The notes below the pieces were generated by a model. It was not told the DNA's origin. It did no database searches and saw only the letters and a list, made by a program, of their open reading frames with translations. A program made the translations under genes and the position numbers. From positions 1 to 6,405 of the forward strand of contig JAFWLX010000290.1 of NCBI GenBank assembly GCA_017510875.1: a stretch of DNA of 6,405 nt, in the 5' to 3' direction. Shown here piece after piece: positions 1 to 4,903 of the stretch. Positions within the stretch are counted from its first letter, which is position 1. Each line of letters begins with the position of its first letter. The DNA comes from Atopobiaceae bacterium. GTDB lineage: Bacteria; Actinomycetota; Coriobacteriia; Coriobacteriales; Atopobiaceae.

Positions 1-96
1 CTTTCTGCTTTATCTGCTCTCTCATTGTAAGACAGCGCGGGCCATGGGGAACAAGAGTAATATTGGCTGAATTCATTACGTGCGAGCGCACAACAC

Positions 97-102
97 AGGA
101 GG
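97..102 (+). promoter_or_regulatory. Ribosome binding site fixing the start at 107
   Basis: AGGAGG ends four bases before ATG 107. The upstream in-frame GTG at 80 has no comparable site and sits in a small palindrome (GTGCG-AG-CGCAC, 80-91), so the shorter protein is the better call. Confidence 0.8.
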
Positions 103-106
103 TACC

Positions 107-955
107 ATGCCCATAGAGAAGCCACTTCCCCTTATGGTTGGCAACAAGGCCTACTATTCGCTTACATCATACGGTCCGGTAGAGATCACGGTTGACGTTC
201 CATACACCACCGACGAGGACATTGAGTTTGGCGTTGCCATGACCGTTAGGGACATGGGCGGCACGTCGGCAGACCTTGACAACCCCGAGTGGCTGGCCGA
301 GCATTTTGATGGCATGACATCAAAGGAGCAGGTATATCAGGCCATGCGTCGCGAGATGGCGCAAACGGGCGAGCGCCTTGGCGAGGAGCAGAAGCTAGGC
401 AAATGCGTGGATGCGCTGAGCGCGCGGCTGTGCCAGTCGGTTCCACCGGCGCACATCGAGCAGACCAAGCAAGTCATTCAGATGCGCTTTACCCAGCAGC
501 TGCAGGCCGAGGGACTTACGCCCGATCAGTTTATGGCTCGCGCGCACACCTCGCCGGCGCAACTTGACGCCATGTTCGAGCAGCAGGCACGCCAGGCCGC
601 AGAGGGCGACGCAGCGCTTTCGGCCTATGCCCACGAGAAGAAGCTCAAGGTAGACGAGCATGAGTACAGCCGTCTTTTGGGTATCCCTGCCGACGAGCTG
701 CAGTCGGTGATAGACCAGGCACGCGCAGCCGGGCAAAGCGACGAGCTGCATGAGGCAGCCCTGCGTGCCAAGGCGGCACAGATTGTGGTGGCCGAGTGCT
801 CGTGCACGTATCGTCACGAGACTCCCGAGGAGGCCCAGAAGCGCCTGGCGGAGTACCACCGTATCGAGCAGATGTACGCGCAGGACTTTGCCCAGGACGA
901 GGACGAGTCCAACGATCAGCCCGAGGGCGACAAGACGGGCTTTAAGCTGGTATAA
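107..955 (+). CDS. Trigger factor C-terminal-domain-like protein
   Basis: A 282-residue soluble protein with no signal peptide or membrane segment. Residues about 22-85 resemble the end of the FKBP domain and the linker of trigger factor (VEITVDVP, then VAMTVRDM, then an acidic DLDNPEWLAEHF stretch matching the usual LPELDDEFA region). Residues about 111-235 resemble the helical chaperone arms (VPPAHIEQTKQVI, then a long glutamine-rich helix, EGLTPDQFM, and a TSPAQLDAMFEQQA segment). The tail from about 238 is acidic. The N-terminal ribosome-binding domain and most of the FKBP-type isomerase domain are absent; full trigger factor is about 430-450 residues. In the family, the C-terminal body holds unfolded clients, so a ribosome-independent holdase role is inferred. 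The ATG at 107 is preferred over the in-frame GTG at 80 because AGGAGG lies at 97-102. A distant SurA/PrsA-type chaperone is the main alternative. Confidence 0.7.
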   Translation: MPIEKPLPLMVGNKAYYSLTSYGPVEITVDVPYTTDEDIEFGVAMTVRDMGGTSADLDNPEWLAEHFDGMTSKEQVYQAMRREMAQTGERLGEEQKLGKCVDALSARLCQSVPPAHIEQTKQVIQMRFTQQLQAEGLTPDQFMARAHTSPAQLDAMFEQQARQAAEGDAALSAYAHEKKLKVDEHEYSRLLGIPADELQSVIDQARAAGQSDELHEAALRAKAAQIVVAECSCTYRHETPEEAQKRLAEYHRIEQMYAQDFAQDEDESNDQPEGDKTGFKLV

Positions 956-957
956 CG

Positions 958-1019
958 AGCAGATTCTTCTGCTTGCTTGGGGCCGCAACAGAGGGCACTC
1001 CTTCTGTTGCGGCCCCAAG
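958..1019 (+). terminator. Long perfect hairpin after the trigger-factor-like gene
   Basis: Bases 976-992 (CTTGGGGCCGCAACAGA) and 1003-1019 are perfect 17-bp inverted repeats, and three further pairs (one G-T) shrink the loop to four bases (996-999). A smaller hairpin (AGCAGA-TTCT-TCTGCT, 958-973) precedes it. The position directly after the stop codon fits a transcript end. No T-run follows on either strand, so it is not a textbook intrinsic terminator. It may stabilise the 3' end or act in both directions between the convergent genes. Confidence 0.6.
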
Positions 1020-1067
1020 TCACCTACATCGCAGCCTGTAACCCTATTTCTCCTGTTCGTAAGAGCT

Positions 1068-1199
1068 TTAAAGATGGGACTGGCCTTCACGCCGCGCCAA
1101 GTGCCGGTTGACCTTGTGATGGTCGGCGGGCAGCTCGAGCAAGGCCACGTTGCCCAAAACGGGTGACACGCCTGGCGGGGCGGTCGCAGGGCTTGTCAT
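1068..1199 (-). CDS. Possible 43-codon ORF or gene remnant, unknown
   Basis: A minus-strand frame opens at ATG 1199 and closes at TAA 1068. It encodes MTSPATAPPG followed by VSPVLGNVALLELPADHH and a basic HLARREGQSHL end. Third codon positions are strongly G/C like the neighbouring real genes, which is the main argument that it is or was coding. The frame stays open upstream of the ATG and no well-placed Shine-Dalgarno is present, so it could be the 3' remnant of a longer lost gene. I do not recognise the protein and assign no function. Confidence 0.22.
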   Translation of the reverse strand: MTSPATAPPGVSPVLGNVALLELPADHHKVNRHLARREGQSHL

Positions 1200-1217
1200 C
1201 GCGGCTGCATGCGTATT

Positions 1218-1230
1218 CCTTCTTGCTGGC
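1218..1230 (+). repeat. 13-bp direct repeat, left copy
   Basis: CCTTCTTGCTGGC here is identical to 1337-1349. The pair brackets the REP-like hairpin and the rpmE terminator, 119 bp apart start to start. Confidence 0.6.
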
Positions 1231-1255
1231 CTATCCCTGCGCCAACGTAACCACG

Positions 1256-1308
1256 CTTAAGATCGCGTGGATTGAGGAACCGTCCCCAATCCACGCAGAC
1301 GCGTTAAG
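1256..1308. repeat. REP-like intergenic hairpin
   Basis: GCGTGGATTG (1265-1274) and CAATCCACGC (1287-1296) form a perfect 10-bp stem around the 12-base loop AGGAACCGTCCC. CTTAA (1256-1260) and TTAAG (1304-1308) can extend it after an internal bulge. Loop text of the type GAGGAACCGTCCCC is, from memory, common in dispersed intergenic repeats of gut actinobacteria and firmicutes; copy number here cannot be seen from one window. It lies 3' of both flanking convergent genes, a typical place for REP elements. Confidence 0.5.
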
Positions 1309-1310
1309 AG

Positions 1311-1339
1311 AGGGGGCCGCCCTTGCTGGACGGCCCCCT
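1311..1339 (-). terminator. Intrinsic-type terminator of rpmE
   Basis: AGGGGGCCG (1311-1319) and CGGCCCCCT (1331-1339) make a perfect 9-bp GC-rich stem with an 11-base loop, ending about 24 bases beyond the rpmE stop codon. Read on the minus strand it is followed by CTCTTAACGC, which is only moderately T-rich. It could also stop rightward transcription. Confidence 0.7.
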
Positions 1340-1349
1340 TCTTGCTGGC
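1337..1349 (+). repeat. 13-bp direct repeat, right copy
   Basis: CCTTCTTGCTGGC is identical to 1218-1230. It overlaps the base of the rpmE terminator stem, so the left copy may derive from duplication of this terminator flank. Confidence 0.6.
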
Positions 1350-1362
1350 TTTGCGTTGTGCC

Positions 1363-1770
1363 TTACTCGGCAGCGGCCTCCTCGGCCTTTTCCTCGAGCT
1401 TGTCGGCTACCTCAGCGGCCTTAGCCTCGACCTTCTTGGCAAACTCGGCAGCACGCTTGGCCTTGGCGGCAGCCTTGGCCTCGGCCTTTGCCTTGCGCTC
1501 GGCCTCGCGCTGAGCGGCCTTGGCGGCCTTCTCGTCCTTGGCCTTCTTGGCAGCCTCAAGACGGGCAGCGGCAGCGGCACCAAACTTGTCGGAGAAGCGC
1601 TGGACGCGTCCGCCGGTGTCAACGAGCTTCTGGGTGCCGGTGTAGAACGGATGGCACTTGTCGCACAGATCAACGACGATCTCGCTCTTGGTAGAGTGCG
1701 TCTTCCAGGTGTTTCCGCAGGTGCAGCGCACCGTGCACTCAACGTAGTTAGGATGGATGCCTTGCTTCAT
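1363..1770 (-). CDS. rpmE: Ribosomal protein bL31 with long Ala/Lys/Glu tail
   Basis: A 135-residue protein of the large ribosomal subunit. Residues 1-64 are a canonical zinc-containing (C+) bL31: MKQGIHPNY start, zinc ligands C16, C18, C36 and C39 (CTCG and CDKCHP), then the family signature FYTGTQKLVDTGGRVQRF at 42-59. An extra cysteine lies at 12. From about 65 to 135 the protein continues as a charged, helix- or coiled-coil-prone tail made mostly of A, K, E and R, ending AAEE-rich. Bacterial bL31 is usually about 70-90 residues, so the tail roughly doubles it. The start is ATG 1770: AAAGGAG at 1777-1783 (minus strand) lies six bases upstream. The frame stays open further upstream, but that part is the leader RNA. 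It is transcribed divergently from folP-folK and ends with its own terminator. Confidence 0.95.
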   Translation of the reverse strand: MKQGIHPNYVECTVRCTCGNTWKTHSTKSEIVVDLCDKCHPFYTGTQKLVDTGGRVQRFSDKFGAAAAARLEAAKKAKDEKAAKAAQREAERKAKAEAKAAAKAKRAAEFAKKVEAKAAEVADKLEEKAEEAAAE

Positions 1771-1862
1771 GGTGTTCTCCTTTGTTGTGCCCTGGTTTCC
1801 GACCAGAGCGAGGGTAGTACCTGTTCCTGCAAGCGGCAGGATGCTCACCGGAACAGTCAAGC
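1771..1862 (-). ncRNA. Structured rpmE 5' leader (candidate bL31-responsive RNA)
   Basis: The transcript between the proposed promoter and rpmE can form two hairpins. In the 5' hairpin, plus-strand CTGTT 1821-1825 pairs with AACAG 1852-1856, and inside it CCTGC 1826-1830 pairs with GCAGG 1836-1840, leaving an 11-base bulge (1841-1851). A competing pairing, CTGTTCC with GGAACAG, shares two bases with the inner stem. The hairpin nearer the gene pairs 1789-1796 with 1802-1809 (eight pairs, one G-U) around a CGGAA loop, and stops six bases before the Shine-Dalgarno. Autoregulatory L31 leaders are known from several bacterial groups, and I recall a candidate from Coriobacteria; whether this matches that family is not tested. 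Confidence 0.55.
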
Positions 1863-1868
1863 TTTCGT

Positions 1869-1877
1869 AGTGTATCA
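1869..1877 (-). promoter_or_regulatory. Probable extended -10 promoter for rpmE
   Basis: On the minus strand the sequence reads TGATACACT, an extended -10 (TGN plus TACACT, close to TATAAT). No good -35 hexamer is seen 16-18 bases upstream, which extended -10 promoters tolerate. A start near 1862 would give the roughly 90-base leader described for rpmE. Confidence 0.45.
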
Positions 1878-1946
1878 AATCCTGCGCGTACGCGCTGTGG
1901 AGAGCTTGTGATTGCGTGATATATAGCGCATATGGGCAAACCTCGC

Positions 1947-1952
1947 TACAAT
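1947..1952 (+). promoter_or_regulatory. Possible -10 box for folP-folK
   Basis: TACAAT lies 65 bases before the folP-folK start in the divergent intergenic region, preceded by AT-rich sequence (GATATATAGCGCATATGG). No convincing -35 hexamer is found at 16-18 bases, so this rests on the -10 match and position. Confidence 0.35.
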
Positions 1953-2016
1953 AGTTGCATCTGTATCTCAGCAGCACCACCGCCGCAGATAAGACAAACC
2001 GAAAGGGAGCAGATAT

Positions 2017-3453
2017 ATGCTCAGATCAGACTACTCGACCTGGCTATGCGGAAAGCACGAGCTTTCGCTGTCACGCCCTCGCATAATGGGCATCCTCAAC
2101 GTGACCCCTGACTCCTTCTCGGATGGCGGCGACCACTTTGACCCAAAGGCTGCCATAGAGCATGGCCTAAAGATGCTCGACGAGGGTGCCGACATTATTG
2201 ACGTGGGCGGCGAGTCCACACGTCCTGGCCACACGCCTGTCTCGCCCGACGACGAGGCCGCTCGCGTGATACCTGTGGTGCGCGCACTTGTTGAGGCTGG
2301 CGCTCTGGTAAGCATTGACACGCGCCACGTGCAGGTGGCAAAGGCCTGCCTGCACCTAGGTGCCTCTATTGTCAACGACGTCTCGGGCTTTACCGACCCG
2401 CAGATGGTTGCCGCCGTGGCCGACTCGCAATGCGGCTGCGTCATCATGTGCGACAACGAGTTTAGGGGCAACGAGTCGCGCAAATCGGTAGTGCTCGAGT
2501 CGAGCAACCCGCGCAGGCGCACGCCCGAGCCACGGCCGGCCCCGCAGGTTCGCAGACGCTTTACCCTGCCCGAAGAAGCGCCCATCATGCGCTCCATCAT
2601 GGGCTTTTTGGGCGACCAGGCCCGCACACTGCAGCGCGCAGGCGTGGCGCATGACCGCATTTGCATAGATCCCGGCCCCGGCTTTAACAAGACCACCGAT
2701 GAGGACGTGGTCATCCAGCGAGCCATGCGCAAGCTCAACTCCATGGGATACGTGCTTATGTCCGCCGTGTCACGCAAGCGCTTTGTGGGCGCGGTCTCGG
2801 GCGTAAGCGACCCCGTCAAGCGTGACGCCGCCACCGTGGGCCTGGCCATTGCCGCCATCGAGGCTGGCGCGCGCATCCTGCGCGTGCACGATGTTGCCAC
2901 GGTTTCCGAGGCAGTCAACTCGTACTGGGCGGTCGCGCACAAAGACCCGCGCCAGGGCTTTGTGTCACTAGGCTCAAACGTGGGCGACCGCATGGGCTAT
3001 CTGGCTCGCGCATGCAAGCTTATCAACGAGATACCGCTGACCTGCGTGGTGGGCGTGAGCAGCGCCTACGAGTCCGAGCCAGCCTACGGAATAGAGACGC
3101 CGGTTGCCAACGCCGTAGCCGAGATCCGCACCGAGCTGCATCCGCTTGTTTTGCTCGATCGCCTGCTTGAGATTGAGGACCAGCTGGGACGCACGCGCGA
3201 CGAGGAGACCTTGGGGCACGGTCCACGCACCATCGACTGCGACCTTGCATGGATTGAGGACGAGCGTCATGCCGGACCAAAGCTTACGCTGCCGCATCCC
3301 CGGTTGGGAGAACGCGACTTCGTGCTGATGCCCATGGAAGACCTTATGCACGACCCCGTGCGTTTTCTCTCGCACGACGGCGTTGACGTGCTGCCGCCCG
3401 AAGAGCGCGTGGGACGCGTAGTGGACGAGCTGGGAGTTATCGAGTGGGAGTAG
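2017..3453 (+). CDS. folP: Fused dihydropteroate synthase / HPPK (FolP-FolK)
   Basis: A 478-residue cytosolic bifunctional folate enzyme. Residues about 18-305 are dihydropteroate synthase (joins pterin pyrophosphate to p-aminobenzoate; the sulfonamide target): MGILNVTPDSFSDGG at 24-38, DVGGESTRPG at 62-71, SIDT at 99, NDVSG at 120, DPGPGFNKT at 218, SRKRF at 252 and RVHDV at 289. Residues about 314-445 are the HPPK kinase that makes the synthase's pterin substrate: SLGSNVGDR at 317-325, GPRTIDCDL at 402-410 with metal-binding D407 and D409, and LPHPRLGERDFVLMPM to 440. The synthase-first order is opposite to the HPPK-DHPS fusion of plants. NDVSG to DPG spans about 98 residues against about 75 in E. 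coli DHPS. The extra part (about 150-190) is basic and proline-rich, and the usual MHMxGxPxTM loop motif is not recognisable there. Start ATG 2017 has AAGGGAG seven bases upstream (2003-2009). Confidence 0.93.
   Translation: MLRSDYSTWLCGKHELSLSRPRIMGILNVTPDSFSDGGDHFDPKAAIEHGLKMLDEGADIIDVGGESTRPGHTPVSPDDEAARVIPVVRALVEAGALVSIDTRHVQVAKACLHLGASIVNDVSGFTDPQMVAAVADSQCGCVIMCDNEFRGNESRKSVVLESSNPRRRTPEPRPAPQVRRRFTLPEEAPIMRSIMGFLGDQARTLQRAGVAHDRICIDPGPGFNKTTDEDVVIQRAMRKLNSMGYVLMSAVSRKRFVGAVSGVSDPVKRDAATVGLAIAAIEAGARILRVHDVATVSEAVNSYWAVAHKDPRQGFVSLGSNVGDRMGYLARACKLINEIPLTCVVGVSSAYESEPAYGIETPVANAVAEIRTELHPLVLLDRLLEIEDQLGRTRDEETLGHGPRTIDCDLAWIEDERHAGPKLTLPHPRLGERDFVLMPMEDLMHDPVRFLSHDGVDVLPPEERVGRVVDELGVIEWE
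3432..3436 (+). promoter_or_regulatory. Ribosome binding site inside folP-folK for the overlapping gene
   Basis: GGGAG, seven bases before GTG 3444, lies within the last codons of the folate gene. With the 10-base overlap it supports translational coupling and the choice of GTG as start. Confidence 0.55.
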
Positions 3454-4037
3454 CGGGCTCTCGCAGAGCCGCCGGCTGCGTGCTGGCAGAGGTGACGGTG
3501 CGTCCCCAAGTACCCATGGGCGCGTTTCAGGCGCTGGGATACGTGTGCGCCATGGGCGCCGTCGAGGGGCTGCGCGAGGCAGGCATTGGTTTTGCCGCCA
3601 TTGGCTGGCCGCAGGATGTGGTAGATGCGCGCACGTTTCGCCCTCTTTGCACGCTTAAGATGCACGCGGGCTACGACAAGGGCATGTATGCAAGCTGCAC
3701 GGTTGTGGGCGCGCAGCAGGTAGGGCTGCTACGCGAGCTAAGCGACGAACAACTGTCCCAAGCCCTGACGGCTGGCATCACCGGGCGCGTTGCGCTGTGG
3801 GAAGAGCAGATTGTTGCAGGAGCCGGAGTTGCCGGACCCTTGGCACCCGTGCTGTCCGAGTACTTTGACCTGGTGGCGCTGCTGGGACACCCGGCCGTGG
3901 CAGTGTATCCCAATGGCAATGAGATAGCACGCGGCACGTTTGCCGGCGTAGACATCTGGGGCCGCGCAACGCTGCTTACCGAGGACGGTCGCGAGCTAGA
4001 GCTCTCCCCCGAGCAAGGCGGGATCCGTCCGGCTTAA
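3444..4037 (+). CDS. Degenerate, N-truncated biotin protein ligase-like protein
   Basis: A 197-residue soluble protein resembling the C-terminal two-thirds of biotin-protein ligase (BirA). Residues 14-60 match the stretch from the LSVxLRP strand through the helix (FQALGYVCAMGAVEGLREAG) to the ligase KWPND motif. Residues about 142-190 resemble the small C-terminal domain (LLGHPAVAVYPNGNEIARGTFAGVDIWGRATLLTEDGRELEL). Two hallmarks are missing. The GRGRxGR nucleotide loop should lie N-terminal to residue 14 but there is no room for it, and KWPND reads GWPQD (54-58), so the lysine contacting biotin is glycine. True ligases are about 260-330 residues. The GTG start overlaps the folate gene by 10 bases, in another frame. 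BirA commonly neighbours CoaX, and coaX converges here, which supports the identification. The frame is intact with no stop or frameshift, so it may be a live non-catalytic protein rather than a pseudogene. Confidence 0.6.
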   Translation: MGVAGSRRAAGCVLAEVTVRPQVPMGAFQALGYVCAMGAVEGLREAGIGFAAIGWPQDVVDARTFRPLCTLKMHAGYDKGMYASCTVVGAQQVGLLRELSDEQLSQALTAGITGRVALWEEQIVAGAGVAGPLAPVLSEYFDLVALLGHPAVAVYPNGNEIARGTFAGVDIWGRATLLTEDGRELELSPEQGGIRPA

Positions 4038-4849
4038 GAGCGGCCCGACATGCGACGATGCTTCTCCACGGCATGCACGTAGATCTGGAAAATACCCCTG
4101 ATGGTAATGTCGGGATCCAGTGCGTCAAAGATGTCGGTTGCCTTGGCAATGGTTTCGGAGTAGCCGCCCGTGCCCACTACCGTTGCGCGAGGCACGTTCT
4201 CGCCCTCTTCTGCTAGCTCCCGCTGGATACGCGCCACCAGGCCCTCTGTCTGCGTGGCGGCACCAATCACTATTCCCGACTGCACAGCTGTCTCGGTCGT
4301 GTTGCCTAGCGCGCGCGGAGGCACCACCAAAGGTACGCTCGACAGCTTGGCAGCGCGCTCAAACAGGGAGTTTGCCGAAAGGAGCAGTCCCGGCATAATA
4401 GCTCCGCCGCGGAAGGACCCCTTGGCGTCTACCACGTCGATGTTGGTGGCAGTGCCAAAGTCGACCACAATCACAGGGGCGCCATAGGTGGTTTTGGCCG
4501 CAAGCGCATTGGCGATGCGGTCGGCACCCACCTGCCTGGGGTCGGGCATGTCGATTTCAATGCCGCAGTCACGCGTGGCATCAATCATCAGCGGCTCGGC
4601 CTTGAAGGCTGTCCGCGCCATGCGCTGCCACGACTGCGCCAAAATGGGCACCACGCTGGCAATGGCCACATAGTCCACCGAGTCCAGGCTAAGGCCAAAC
4701 ATCTGAAAATAACCAAACAGGCGCTCGTGCAACTGGTCGGAGGTATCGGTACGATCGGTGGCCATGCGCCACTGACGCAAAACGGTTCCATCCTCTTCAA
4801 AGAGCCCCAGCGTGGTTTGGGTGTTACCCACATCTACCGAAAGAAACAC
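4034..4849 (-). CDS. coaX: Type III pantothenate kinase
   Basis: A 271-residue cytosolic enzyme that phosphorylates pantothenate with ATP, the first committed step of coenzyme A synthesis. CoaX belongs to the ASKHA fold and usually needs a monovalent cation and resists CoA feedback. Motifs in order: phosphate-binding DVGNT at 6-10, GADRIANA at 108-115 with the presumed catalytic base D110, VVDFGTAT at 128-135, GGAIMPG at 148-154, SLFERAAKL at 161-169, SGIVIGA at 191-197 and a late GTGGY at 226-230. Length is normal for the family (about 255-270). The start is GTG 4849, with GGAGGAG at 4852-4858 just upstream on the minus strand. It lies 54 bases downstream of the AI-2E-family gene and is probably cotranscribed. 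Its stop codon overlaps the stop of the convergent ligase-like gene by four bases (4034-4037), leaving no room for a terminator. Confidence 0.95.
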   Translation of the reverse strand: MFLSVDVGNTQTTLGLFEEDGTVLRQWRMATDRTDTSDQLHERLFGYFQMFGLSLDSVDYVAIASVVPILAQSWQRMARTAFKAEPLMIDATRDCGIEIDMPDPRQVGADRIANALAAKTTYGAPVIVVDFGTATNIDVVDAKGSFRGGAIMPGLLLSANSLFERAAKLSSVPLVVPPRALGNTTETAVQSGIVIGAATQTEGLVARIQRELAEEGENVPRATVVGTGGYSETIAKATDIFDALDPDITIRGIFQIYVHAVEKHRRMSGRS

Positions 4850-4903
4850 TGCTCCTCCAAACGGTCTGACTCCTCTGCCGCAGCCAATGCTTGCCTGCAG
4901 TTG

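Noticed and set aside
2..70. A short open plus-strand frame at the left edge ending at TGA 68-70, possibly the tail of an upstream gene.
   Set aside because: Only 22 codons, with no recognisable sequence and no way to see its start.
395..1090. A 231-codon minus-strand frame opposite the trigger-factor-like gene.
   Set aside because: It is a codon-bias shadow with no start signal or recognisable domain and runs across the hairpin.
1020..1260. Possible tRNA or small stable RNA in the region before rpmE.
   Set aside because: No cloverleaf, T-loop GTTCRA motif, SRP or tmRNA signature could be found on either strand.
1342..1911. A 189-codon plus-strand frame rich in Leu/Gly opposite rpmE.
   Set aside because: It is the antisense of the Ala/Lys/Glu-rich bL31 tail, whose low-complexity codons leave the opposite frame open; there is no ribosome site and no family resemblance.
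1771..1980. Upstream extension of rpmE to a 205-residue protein with an apparent CxxC at its start.
   Set aside because: bL31 proteins start at MKxGIHP, a strong ribosome site precedes ATG 1770, and the extension covers the promoter and leader hairpins.
2031..2993. A 320-codon minus-strand frame opposite folP-folK.
   Set aside because: It is Ser/Thr/Arg-rich with no family similarity and antisense to conserved folate motifs; a GC-bias artefact.
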